Virus record (IMG/VR): IMGVR_UViG_3300010430_000523
Span: 1 to 21,209 of that record
Source: a virus
Reading direction: 5' to 3' (one strand)
Length of the DNA: 21,209 nt
Part shown: positions 1-5,779 of the stretch, in pieces
Numbering within the stretch: the first letter of the stretch is position 1
Layout of the letters: every line of letters starts with the position of its first letter
Position numbers and translations under genes: made by a program
The notes under the pieces: model-generated
Databases searched by the model: none
The model's input: the letters and a program-made list of their open reading frames with translations, nothing else
Told to the model about the DNA's origin: nothing

Positions 1-1
1 G

Positions 2-154
2 CAACTGGATGATGCTCAGGAATTTGCTAAAAGGTGTGCCAATTCTCCGGTAGGTCAGATGGTGAAGCAACTGGAAGCGGTGCGTGTAGTCTGTGAGGAT
101 AACGGGTATTACGATGTACTTGAAGCAATCGGGGAGGAAGATGATGGTAAATAG
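2..154 (+). CDS. Coiled-coil array protein, 5' end cut by window edge
   Basis: The last 50 codons of a gene that begins left of the window; the frame is open from base 2 to TAG at 152-154. The visible part contains KQLEAVR (box at 65-85) and ends LEAIGEEDDGK, so it has the same middle and C-terminal signatures as the following paralogs. The next gene starts inside its 3' end (ATG 141), and the GGGGAGGA near the end of this gene serves as that gene's ribosome binding site. No function is recognised. It is placed in the family by its two shared boxes, and by the start QLDDAQEF, which may be the remains of another QLE heptad. Confidence 0.6.
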   Translation, partial: QLDDAQEFAKRCANSPVGQMVKQLEAVRVVCEDNGYYDVLEAIGEEDDGK

Positions 155-575
155 ATACATACCAAGACAGATAGGAAATCCAAATCAAATAATGTGTGAG
201 CATAAAGCAGGTACATGGGTTTCCTACGATGATTATAAAGAACTGGAAGCGCAACTGAAGTTGGCACGGGGAACACTCCGAAAGTGGCAGATTGTAATTG
301 CAGACTATAAAGCGAAAAGGTCAGCATTGAGTTGTTCAGCGGCATCGATGCTGACGAGATACTTGCAGCATACGCAGAGGAGAAATCAGAATGGATGTAG
401 ACAAATGAGCAAAGAATCATTCTTACGAAAAATGACACTGGAGAATCTTTACAGTCTGTATGCCAAGCGAGGTAAGCGCATTGAGAAACTGGAGAAGCAA
501 CTGGAAGCGTTACATAAAGAACACGATGAATACGTCAACTGGGCTATAGCAGCAATCGGTGAGGGTGAGACATGA
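141..575 (+). CDS. Coiled-coil array protein, possibly two genes separated by a frame disruption
   Basis: An open frame of 144 codons starting at ATG 141 (MMVNRYIPRQIGN), with GGGGAGGA just upstream. It contains ELEAQLK around residues 34-40 and EKQLEALHK near residue 120, and ends AAIGEGET, so both family signatures are present. The middle, about residues 60-88, is Ser/Arg/Gln/Cys-rich and unlike the rest. Over the same bases the -1 frame reads a typical acidic stretch (IELFSGIDADEILAAYAEE) ending in TAG at 398-400, five bases before an in-frame ATG at 405. The ancestral arrangement may therefore be two genes, 141-400 and 405-575 (56 aa, starting MSKESFLRKMTLEN), with one A lost from the AAAA run at 315-318. 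Function unknown. Confidence 0.55.
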   Translation: MMVNRYIPRQIGNPNQIMCEHKAGTWVSYDDYKELEAQLKLARGTLRKWQIVIADYKAKRSALSCSAASMLTRYLQHTQRRNQNGCRQMSKESFLRKMTLENLYSLYAKRGKRIEKLEKQLEALHKEHDEYVNWAIAAIGEGET

Positions 576-772
576 GTATTCAAGAATATGATGTGGCGTA
601 TGTTGAAGGGCTAATAGCAGAAAATGAGGAACTGGAAACGCAACTGGAAGCGGTTCGTTTGCTCATAGGCGGGATTGACGAGTCGAATGAGAAAACAATG
701 TCAGATGTAAGCTACGCAAAAGCTGAGATTGTTGACAGATTAAGAGCAGCAATCGGGGAGGGTGAGACATGA
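572..772 (+). CDS. Coiled-coil array protein (66 aa)
   Basis: Starts at the ATG in an ATGA overlap with the previous stop, with GAGGGTGAG immediately upstream. The 66-residue protein is acidic and probably helical. It has an EELETQLEAVR segment at residues 20-30 and ends RAAIGEGET, the same C-terminus as the gene before it. It is the most compact member of the array: a short variable N-terminus, the QLEAVR box, a variable linker and the C-terminal box. No enzymatic motif is present. Its role is unknown; the mosaic organisation resembles Ea22-like accessory proteins of lambdoid phages, which is an analogy of architecture and not a homology call. Confidence 0.75.
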   Translation: MSIQEYDVAYVEGLIAENEELETQLEAVRLLIGGIDESNEKTMSDVSYAKAEIVDRLRAAIGEGET

Positions 773-1278
773 GTAACAATTTAAACGGGTGTATCTGCCC
801 CGAAGATGATAAGACATACCACTTGGATAATTGCCCGTGGTTTAAACCTGCTGACCAGAAGAAGACCCTGAAAGAGATTCAGGAACGGCATGATGAGTTG
901 CCAAGATACCGTAACGGAGAAGCAACCGACAGGTATCCACATACAGACCTATGTCAGGCAGATAAAGACCGTGGCGAACTCCTGAAGATGGTGGATGACT
1001 TGCAGGAAAGGCTGCGACCAGAGAATGATGATTCTGTTCCGTATGAAAAATATGTGTATCTTCAGAAGCAACTGGAAGCGGTTCGTTTAGAAGTTGAACA
1101 TCTACAGCATGAGCAAGCAATAGGTGAGGATTTCAAAATTCAGAGAGATGTGGCAGTCAGGAACGTGGAAACGGTTCGTAAGCAACTTGCACTATATTTC
1201 AAGTACACCAATCACGGTGCGGGTTGTAGTTGCCCCTTACATATCGCAAAAGCAGCAATCGAGGAGGATAAGAAATGA
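769..1278 (+). CDS. Coiled-coil array protein with cysteine-rich ends (169 aa)
   Basis: Starts at ATG 769 in an ATGA overlap, with the Shine-Dalgarno GGGGAGGGTGAG supplied by the 3' end of the previous gene. The N-terminus carries CICPEDDKTYHLDNCPW (residues 8-24) and the C-terminus GAGCSCPLHIAKAAIEEDKK, so Cys/His pairs at the two ends could bind a metal; this is inference. The central KQLEAVRLEVEHLQ stretch is a coiled-coil candidate and matches the family box at 1063-1089. A second partial copy of the box DNA lies at 1164-1189 (ETVRKQL). The end AAIEEDKK is a diverged form of AAIGEGET. Function unknown; it is the longest clearly intact member of the array. Confidence 0.75.
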   Translation: MSNNLNGCICPEDDKTYHLDNCPWFKPADQKKTLKEIQERHDELPRYRNGEATDRYPHTDLCQADKDRGELLKMVDDLQERLRPENDDSVPYEKYVYLQKQLEAVRLEVEHLQHEQAIGEDFKIQRDVAVRNVETVRKQLALYFKYTNHGAGCSCPLHIAKAAIEEDKK

Positions 1279-1559
1279 GCGATAGCATAGAAAGCGTAAG
1301 GGCATCAGTAATTAACCACGAGCTTGAACGAGAGAATGCCGATCTGCAAGCGCAACTGGAAGCGGTTCGTAAGGTGTATGAATACGCAAAACGCACTGAA
1401 TCCATCCACGAAAAAGCCATCAACCTATACTTGCTAACTGATGTTCGAGAGAGGCTCAAAGCAGCAATCGGGGAGGTGTCCAAGTGCGACCATAGGTACG
1501 TGGCTACACAATTTGACCCAGTACCTCAGTGTGAGTATTGCGGGGAGGTGAAGTCATGA
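1275..1559 (+). CDS. Coiled-coil array protein with C-terminal zinc-ribbon-like tail (94 aa)
   Basis: Starts at ATG 1275 in an ATGA overlap with GAGGAGGATAAG upstream. The N-terminal half is a helical segment (HELERENADLQAQLEAVR) containing the family box at 1344-1373. The usual C-terminal signature AAIGE occurs near residue 63-67, but here the frame continues for about 27 residues into a tail with CDH and CEYCGEV, which resembles half of a zinc ribbon. This suggests that the ancestral stop was lost, or that a zinc-binding tail was joined on by recombination at the shared box. Function unknown. Confidence 0.75.
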   Translation: MSDSIESVRASVINHELERENADLQAQLEAVRKVYEYAKRTESIHEKAINLYLLTDVRERLKAAIGEVSKCDHRYVATQFDPVPQCEYCGEVKS

Positions 1560-1876
1560 TTCAGGCACGAATAGCAATTACCAATATGGTCTGTAAAGTT
1601 GAAGGCGCAGTTTCAGAATTGGAAACCTTAGCACTATCGCAACTTAAAGAGATTATAGAACTGGAAGCGCAACTGGAACGCAAAACACTGGCGTTGAAAA
1701 CTTGTCTGGGCAACTGCAATACACATGAACTGAATGAAGCCGAAGCAATTGAAAAGAATCTGGAACTGGAAGCGCAACTGGATGAAATATGTGATGGCTT
1801 TGTTGATGGAAACTGCACTGAAACTTACATCCATATTGCACCGCTGATTAAATCCTTAACAAACGGGAGAGAATGA
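1556..1876 (+). CDS. Coiled-coil array protein with two ELEAQL boxes (106 aa)
   Basis: I chose ATG 1556 because GGGGAGGTG lies at 1541-1549 and the start overlaps the previous stop as ATGA. An in-frame start 18 bases upstream would remove that site. The protein has two copies of the box: IELEAQLERK (DNA 1655-1683) and LELEAQLDEI (DNA 1760-1783). It lacks the AAIGEGET C-terminus and ends SLTNGRE, so this last recognisable member of the array is half-diverged. It is mostly helical with several cysteines. Function unknown. Confidence 0.72.
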   Translation: MIQARIAITNMVCKVEGAVSELETLALSQLKEIIELEAQLERKTLALKTCLGNCNTHELNEAEAIEKNLELEAQLDEICDGFVDGNCTETYIHIAPLIKSLTNGRE

Positions 1877-2040
1877 TGAGACATGACAGACCCCGCATCT
1901 TGATCGAGGAGCGCACATCACGCAATCAGTTGTGCGTTCCCGTAAGGAATCAGTATCGATCACCAGACAAACCCAACCGCAAGATGGTGAAGGAATATGT
2001 CGAGCGCAGTTGGATCACAGGGAGGAAGGATGATGGTTGA
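1873..2040 (+). CDS. Small basic hypothetical protein (55 aa)
   Basis: A short frame starting at ATG 1873 (ATGA overlap with the previous stop, GGGAGAGA upstream) and ending TGA 2038-2040. It is basic and rich in Arg, Lys, Asn and Pro (begins MMRHDRPRILIEERTSRN, ends SWITGRKDDG). It is supported by tight coupling on both sides: the next gene's ribosome binding site and start sit in its last codons. It lacks the coiled-coil boxes, so it marks the end of the array. No family recognised. Confidence 0.6.
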   Translation: MMRHDRPRILIEERTSRNQLCVPVRNQYRSPDKPNRKMVKEYVERSWITGRKDDG

Positions 2041-2185
2041 GAAGGCAGGTACGTCAGGGTCTGAGGGTCATTATGTCGAACCGATAGATTCACTCGAAGA
2101 ATTCTACCAGTGGGCGAAGAAAATTGGACACTACCACGCAACAGATGCGGTAGAGAGATACCGCAAGATGAAGGATGAGTCATGA
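2033..2185 (+). CDS. Small hypothetical protein (50 aa)
   Basis: Two tandem ATGs (2030 and 2033) follow GGGAGGAAGG; the second has the better spacing and is preferred, although the first cannot be excluded. The protein is short and soluble, with an acidic/aromatic core (SLEEFYQWAKKIGHYHATDA) and a charged C-terminus. It overlaps the preceding gene by eight bases, and its stop overlaps the next start as ATGA. No family recognised. Confidence 0.6.
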   Translation: MVEKAGTSGSEGHYVEPIDSLEEFYQWAKKIGHYHATDAVERYRKMKDES

Positions 2186-2631
2186 GCAGACCCATGTACG
2201 AGAACAAGCAAGACAACGCGAATGAAGAGAAGATCATCAACGACTTCAAGGAGTACATACTGACCAAGGATTCATCACTTGTCTTTGACCACCACAAGTT
2301 GCCAATTAAATACAAATTAGATTACGCACTCACATACAGGGACATGAAGCACGTCTACGCTTTTGTCGAGGCGAAGCGCAGGAAAGTACCGAAGGATAAG
2401 TACCCGTGGTTGATCCTGTCGCTGCAGAAGTTCTATGCCCTGCAGGATGCCGTAGGTGTTGGCATCAGGGCATTCCTTGTGTTCGAGTTTGATGATGGCA
2501 CGTTCTTTATAGAGATGAGGGACTTCCAGTCACCACGAATCACAATCAACGGCAGGACTGACAGGAATGATCCAGATGACATTGAGCCAGTGGTTTGCAT
2601 TCCCAGAGATATATGGAGGAAGGTGAAATGA
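2182..2631 (+). CDS. PD-(D/E)XK-like nuclease-fold protein
   Basis: 149 residues starting in an ATGA overlap. The arrangement KYKLDYAL (Asp47) followed by YAFVEAKRR (Glu63-Ala-Lys65) matches the D...ExK core of PD-(D/E)XK nucleases, and strand-like hydrophobic segments follow (AFLVFEF, TFFIEM). Glu15 or Glu16 in the N-terminal helix could be the additional acidic residue of this fold. The gene sits directly upstream of a NinB-like gene and a second nuclease, which supports a role in DNA processing or modification-sensitive cleavage. The precise activity cannot be read from sequence. The C-terminal 40 residues look like an extra strand region. Confidence 0.6.
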   Translation: MSRPMYENKQDNANEEKIINDFKEYILTKDSSLVFDHHKLPIKYKLDYALTYRDMKHVYAFVEAKRRKVPKDKYPWLILSLQKFYALQDAVGVGIRAFLVFEFDDGTFFIEMRDFQSPRITINGRTDRNDPDDIEPVVCIPRDIWRKVK

Positions 2632-3038
2632 AGAGGTTCATAAGCAGGAAGGATGATCCTCAAGCGAAAGTCATCAGGCAAAATGCCCGTCAGTACATTG
2701 ATCTTGATCTTGATTACAACAAGAGTTGGGTAATAGAGATAAAGGAATACAGGAAGAAGCGCAGCCTCGACCAGAACGCATACATCCATGCCGTGCCACT
2801 GAAGATAATCAGTGATCAAACAGGCTACACGATGGACGAGATCAAGGAATATCTCTGCGGTGAGTTCATGGGTTGGCAAGACTATGAGGTCAGGGGCAAG
2901 CAGATGCAGCGACCACTGAAGACCACAAGCCAGATGACAACGCTTGAGATGACGAACTTCATCGAGTGGATGCAATGGTTTGGGAGCAGTGAACTGAACC
3001 TCAACATCCCATCACCGAATGAGTGGAGTGGAGAATAA
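2628..3038 (+). CDS. ninB: NinB/Orf-family recombination mediator
   Basis: I placed the start at ATG 2628 (GGAGGAAGG upstream, overlap with the previous TGA); this gives 136 aa. Two regions recall lambda NinB/Orf: KKRSLDQNAYIHA (around residues 43-55) corresponds to the RSLDQN signature, and TTSQMTTLEMTNFIEWMQWFG near the C-terminus (first part of a longer helix) corresponds to the family's ST-S-x-M...F.E.I..FG helix. Lambda Orf binds single-strand DNA and SSB and helps load the annealing protein. The presence of annealing-protein, exonuclease and SSB-like genes 1-3 kb downstream fits that role. Confidence 0.75.
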   Translation: MKRFISRKDDPQAKVIRQNARQYIDLDLDYNKSWVIEIKEYRKKRSLDQNAYIHAVPLKIISDQTGYTMDEIKEYLCGEFMGWQDYEVRGKQMQRPLKTTSQMTTLEMTNFIEWMQWFGSSELNLNIPSPNEWSGE

Positions 3039-3040
3039 TA

Positions 3041-3400
3041 ATGGCAGCACCAAGGTACGGTAAGCGTAAGGATAAGAATCAAAACGAACTGGTTTCCATA
3101 CTCAATAGTATGGGAGTTCAAGTGATTGATTTGTCACAGGTTGGTGACGACATACCAGATACTCTGTTAATATGCGCGGGAGAACTGGTTTTCGCGGAGA
3201 TCAAGAACCCCGATAACTGGTACGGAAAAGGTGGTCTGAATGACAACCAAAAGAGATTCGCAATCAACAACGGAGTAGATATTTATGTTCTTCGTACCAT
3301 TGATGACTGCAGACACCTCGCATCTGGAACGGCAGGTGGACTTATCTACCGACCAACGGCAGATGATGTTCTACGCTTGTCCAAACGGGGACGATCCTGA
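3041..3400 (+). CDS. VRR-NUC-like PD-(D/E)XK endonuclease
   Basis: I preferred ATG 3041 (MAAPRYGKRKDKNQNE), giving 119 aa; an in-frame start 18 bases upstream lies inside the previous gene. The visible catalytic layout is Glu16 in the first helix, Pro39-Asp40, then FAEIKNP with Glu53-x-Lys55, followed by GGLNDNQKRF and a strand VDIYVLRTIDD. This is the arrangement of small phage VRR-NUC nucleases, which often replace RusA-type Holliday junction resolvases in early operons. Substrate (branched DNA or nicked duplex) is inference from context. It abuts the YbcO-like gene. Confidence 0.7.
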   Translation: MAAPRYGKRKDKNQNELVSILNSMGVQVIDLSQVGDDIPDTLLICAGELVFAEIKNPDNWYGKGGLNDNQKRFAINNGVDIYVLRTIDDCRHLASGTAGGLIYRPTADDVLRLSKRGRS

Positions 3401-3688
3401 GTGGGCAGAATTACGCGACACGCTCGAATGCAACCGTGTACCTTGCGCCTGCAGGGTTGCAATGGCGAACCAGAAACAACAGTCTTCGCCCACGCCCCGT
3501 CAGTTGGACGGAGTGGTATGCGTGACGAAGATTGGTGGGGATGCTTCGCCTGCTCGCAATGCCATGACCGACTTGATGGTCGTACTCCGCACTCTATTCC
3601 GCAGGAAGTAATACTTGACCGACTGCTGAAGGGCATTCACGAAACCCAACGAATACTGATACGTGACGAGTTAATACTCATCGCATAG
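3401..3688 (+). CDS. YbcO-like (DUF1364) putative HNH/zinc nuclease
   Basis: Begins at GTG 3401 directly after the previous TGA, with GGGGAC about nine bases upstream. The 95-residue product follows the YbcO/DUF1364 pattern: QPCTLRLQGCNGEPETTVFAH (part; Cys13, Cys20, His31), then CFACSQCHDRLDGRTPH (Cys48, Cys51, Cys54, His55, Asp56), then a C-terminal helix ETQRILIRDELI. Conserved Cys/His residues form a metal site in this family, whose members sit in lambdoid nin-type regions beside NinB and resolvases, as here. Nuclease activity is inferred from the family. Its stop lies inside the operator/promoter of the next gene. Confidence 0.75.
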   Translation: MGRITRHARMQPCTLRLQGCNGEPETTVFAHAPSVGRSGMRDEDWWGCFACSQCHDRLDGRTPHSIPQEVILDRLLKGIHETQRILIRDELILIA

Positions 3689-3709
3689 CACTGCGCTATG
3701 TGGTATACT
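3684..3709 (+). promoter_or_regulatory. Extended -10 promoter with overlapping palindromic operator
   Basis: TGGTATACT at 3701-3709 is a perfect extended -10 element (TGn-TATACT). No good -35 exists at the expected distance. Directly upstream, CATAGC (3684-3689) and GCTATG (3695-3700) form a perfect inverted repeat with a five-base spacer, ending where the extended -10 begins. The arrangement suggests an operator for the Cro-like protein encoded 21 bases downstream, giving autoregulation. The stop codon of the upstream gene (3686-3688) lies within the palindrome. Confidence 0.6.
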
Positions 3710-3729
3710 ATAAATCACAGGAGGAAGGT

Positions 3730-3936
3730 ATGTACGCAGAACGACTGAAGAGAAACTTCAGACCCGTCATTGAGGAGCATGGGTTTGAGATTCAGCACAA
3801 CGTGAGAACGTTGGAGTCAATATCTCCACGACAGGTGTGGAACATCGTCAATGGCAAGACAACCATAAAGATGGATACGCTCGAAGCGATAGCCGATGAG
3901 ATCGGTGCGGATATGCTTGAGTTCTTTCGCAAGTAA
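3730..3936 (+). CDS. Cro/CI-type (XRE) helix-turn-helix regulator (68 aa)
   Basis: Start at ATG 3730 is fixed by AGGAGGAAGG upstream and by the promoter at 3701-3709. The product has a single helix-turn-helix: SPRQVWNIVNGKTTIKMDTL (about residues 32-51), then EAIADEIGADMLEFF, which matches XRE-family helices 2-5 including the Leu-Glu-x-Ile-Ala signature. No C-terminal oligomerisation domain is visible, as in Cro. It probably binds the palindrome just upstream and controls the recombination genes that follow. It is the only regulator of this type in the window and no CI partner is seen. Confidence 0.75.
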   Translation: MYAERLKRNFRPVIEEHGFEIQHNVRTLESISPRQVWNIVNGKTTIKMDTLEAIADEIGADMLEFFRK

Positions 3937-3960
3937 GTTTTAAACACAGAGGTAATTGAG

Positions 3961-4638
3961 ATGAGCAAGACAATGAAGGAAGAGGTTGAAGAGATTCAAC
4001 AGAAGAAAGTGAAGGTGTATGAATCCTTCGCAGAAGCAGTATGGGATACGTTGTCACGTATCGATGTAACGAAACACACGCAGCAGCTACCTGCTACCAA
4101 GAAGCGTCCCGAGATTTCATACCTGCCGTGGCACATGGCATGGATGCTCTTGAAGCGCGAGTTCCCCGCAAGCACGTTTGCATACGAGGAAGATATCCGG
4201 CATCCAGACAACACCGTTGAGGTTGGCGTATGGGTGAGCATCAGGTCAAGTCGATCTATGGGCATGGAGAATGAGCAGGAATGCTATTCCAGATTAGCAG
4301 TCATGGACAATTGGATGAGTCCTATCGCCAATCCTACTGCGCGAGAGGTAAACGATTCCCGTCAACGTGTACTCGTCAAGGCACTGGCATTCGCAGGACT
4401 TGGTCTGAACATCTGGGGTCACGACACAATCCCTGTAGGCAAGTTGGAAGACCCAATCACCGATGATCAGTTGGAGAATCTTCAGGCACTGATCGAAGAG
4501 ACTGACACCAAGGAGAAATCATTCCTCGTGTGGTGTGAGTGTGAGACTCTGGCAGAACTTCCGTATGAACGTTATGCATCTGCCAGTGGACTGCTTCAGG
4601 CGAAACTTGATCGTCAGAAGAAGGAAGCGAAGAAATGA
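3961..4638 (+). CDS. Sak3/DUF1071-type single-strand annealing protein
   Basis: 225 residues with AGAGG before ATG 3961. Key segments are SYLPWHMAWMLLKREFP (around residues 53-69), a VEVGVWVSI strand, RLAVMDNWMSPIANPTAREVN (part), and SRQRVLVKALAFAGLGLNIWG in the centre. These match the DUF1071/Sak3 annealing proteins, a branch of the RecT/Rad52-like group. The product should coat ssDNA made by the neighbouring exonuclease and anneal it to homologous strands. The C-terminal 70 residues are charged and end in a Lys-rich tail (RQKKEAKK). It overlaps the exonuclease gene by ATGA, the usual order for a SynExo pair. Confidence 0.85.
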   Translation: MSKTMKEEVEEIQQKKVKVYESFAEAVWDTLSRIDVTKHTQQLPATKKRPEISYLPWHMAWMLLKREFPASTFAYEEDIRHPDNTVEVGVWVSIRSSRSMGMENEQECYSRLAVMDNWMSPIANPTAREVNDSRQRVLVKALAFAGLGLNIWGHDTIPVGKLEDPITDDQLENLQALIEETDTKEKSFLVWCECETLAELPYERYASASGLLQAKLDRQKKEAKK

Positions 4639-5258
4639 GTCCTATCTTCCATGATGTAGAGCAGCGCACTCCCGAATGGGATGTGCTACGAGCAGGGAAA
4701 CTGACCGCTTCTATGGCAAAGAAGTTGGTCACTCCTACAGGCAAAGCAAGTACGCAGTACCGTGCCGAGATCGCACGGATCATTGCAGAACGTATGGGGT
4801 TGCAAGAACCCGAGTTCATCAAGCCAACGTACTGGATGGAACGGGGTGTAAACCTTGAGGCACAGGCGCAGGCATGGTTCGAGGTTGAGACTGACCTTGA
4901 GGTTAAGCAGGTAGGATTTGTCTCTGACGAAGATGGTCTTGTCGGAGCGTCACCGGATGGGATTATAGGTAAGAACGTCCCATTGGAATTAAAATGTCCG
5001 AAACCATCCACTCACCTGCAGTACCTGATGGAAGGGCGTATGCCGAAGGATCATATTGCACAGGTACATTACCAGATCGCACTATGCAACGCCCCGTATG
5101 GCTATTTTTGTTCGTACAATCCTGACGTTCGACCACTTATTCTCAGGGTAGATCGTGACGATTATACGAAGACGATGGAGGAAGGGATTAAAAAGTATAA
5201 GGCAGAGTTTATCGCTGCAGTGAAATTAATCGAAGGTGTACATGAAGGAGAGGCGTAA
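4635..5258 (+). CDS. YqaJ-family viral recombinase (lambda Exo-like exonuclease)
   Basis: 207 residues. The visible family motifs are RTPEWDVLRAGKLTAS (residues 11-26), MERGVNLEAQA (68-78), GASPDGIIG (104-112; Asp108), LELKCPKP (117-124; Glu118-x-Lys120), and DHIAQVHYQIALC (139-151; Gln143, Gln147). Together they form the complete PD-(D/E)XK catalytic centre of lambda-exonuclease-type 5'-3' dsDNA exonucleases. The length is normal for the family. It is translationally coupled to the Sak3 gene upstream, so the two should work together in end resection and annealing, important for recombination-dependent replication or circularisation. Confidence 0.9.
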   Translation: MSPIFHDVEQRTPEWDVLRAGKLTASMAKKLVTPTGKASTQYRAEIARIIAERMGLQEPEFIKPTYWMERGVNLEAQAQAWFEVETDLEVKQVGFVSDEDGLVGASPDGIIGKNVPLELKCPKPSTHLQYLMEGRMPKDHIAQVHYQIALCNAPYGYFCSYNPDVRPLILRVDRDDYTKTMEEGIKKYKAEFIAAVKLIEGVHEGEA

Positions 5259-5458
5259 TGCCCAGATATAAACTTAGTGACCCAAATAAGAAGAAGCTGT
5301 TGTATGTGTGGAGAGACTGTCCGTGTATCAAGAAGTCTACCCTCGCTTACATCTTTGACATCTCCCCGTCCCGTGTGGGTGAGGTGATCAGGGAAGACGA
5401 TCAGGCCATTGAGAGGCGCAGGAAAGCCGAAGAGATGGTTGGAGACATCTGTGGATGA
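5258..5458 (+). CDS. Small helix-turn-helix protein (66 aa)
   Basis: Starts at ATG 5258 in a TAATG overlap with the exonuclease stop, with GGAGAGG upstream. The protein is basic. KKSTLAYIFDISPSRVGEVI (around residues 25-44) reads as a helix-turn-helix of the type found in sigma-like and small phage regulators: a first helix, a short turn at ISPSR and a recognition helix. The flanking parts are short and charged. It could bind DNA as a regulator or as an accessory to recombination. No specific family recognised. Confidence 0.65.
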   Translation: MPRYKLSDPNKKKLLYVWRDCPCIKKSTLAYIFDISPSRVGEVIREDDQAIERRRKAEEMVGDICG

Positions 5459-5624
5459 TCTCGACTTGGTAAACGAACTGGTATTCAAAATACTTGGAGA
5501 TGACCACAAAATGACAAAGGAAATAAAGGCAGAAGAACCTGTCCTATTTACCGATGTTGTGTTTGCTTGCATCGAAGAGATGGATAAACGCCTTCGGGCA
5601 ATTGAAGAGAGGAAGATACACTAA
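5451..5624 (+). CDS. Small acidic hypothetical protein (57 aa)
   Basis: I chose GTG 5451 because GGAG lies at 5440-5443 with seven-base spacing; this start overlaps the preceding stop by eight bases. A TTG further upstream in the same frame has no ribosome binding site. The product is acidic and predicted helical (VDDLDLVNELVFKILGDD, and FACIEEMDKRLRAIEERK at the C-terminus). It could be a small protein-protein adaptor. No family recognised. Confidence 0.55.
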   Translation: MDDLDLVNELVFKILGDDHKMTKEIKAEEPVLFTDVVFACIEEMDKRLRAIEERKIH

Positions 5625-5779
5625 TGATTATGCCGAAAAAAGAAGATATTGATGCGTTGTGGCAATACCAAGGTGGTACAGCACAAAGCTACCACGGAAT
5701 GAGTTACGCAGACGGTATAGAGGCCGTCCTGTTATGGCTCGAAGGTAATGCGCCCAGACCTGACTTGGAAGAAGAATGA
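5624..5779 (+). CDS. Small hypothetical protein (51 aa)
   Basis: A short frame from ATG 5624 (TAATG overlap with the previous stop) to TGA 5777-5779, which overlaps the next start as ATGA. The product begins MIMPKKEDIDALWQYQ and ends GNAPRPDLEEE, with a helix-like centre (YADGIEAVLLWLEG). The AGAGAGGAAG upstream and tight coupling on both sides support it as a real gene. Similar short proteins with a DALWxYQGG-type core may occur in other phages, but I cannot name a family. Confidence 0.6.
   Translation: MIMPKKEDIDALWQYQGGTAQSYHGMSYADGIEAVLLWLEGNAPRPDLEEE

Larger units (their letters stand above)
65..1783 (+). repeat. Dispersed ~20-30 bp coding repeat (QLEAVR box) across the left gene array
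   Basis: Near-identical DNA encoding E-L-E-A-Q-L-E-A-V-R or part of it occurs at about 65-85, 237-260, 492-513, 626-660, 1063-1089, 1344-1373, 1655-1683 and 1760-1783, with a partial copy at 1164-1189. The core is CAACTGGAAGCGGTTCGT with few changes. A second box, GCAGCAATCGGGGAGG with small variations, occurs at 122-138, 549-566, 746-762, 1252-1268 and 1461-1477. It encodes AAIGE and usually supplies the ribosome binding site of the next gene. Sequence between the boxes is unrelated from gene to gene. Confidence 0.85.

Noticed and set aside
315-320. Programmed -1 ribosomal frameshift at the AAAA run
   Set aside because: The run does not match the X-XXY-YYZ heptamer in the reading frame and no clear pseudoknot is seen; a lost base explains the pattern more simply, though it is not proven.
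65-1783. CRISPR array, because of evenly repeated short DNA boxes
   Set aside because: The boxes lie within coding frames, spacing varies from about 100 to over 400 bases, and they encode a conserved peptide.
3285-3611. An open plus-strand frame of about 108 codons overlapping the VRR-NUC-like and YbcO-like genes
   Set aside because: Both real genes over this stretch have recognisable family motifs, while this frame has no ribosome binding site and no recognisable motif.
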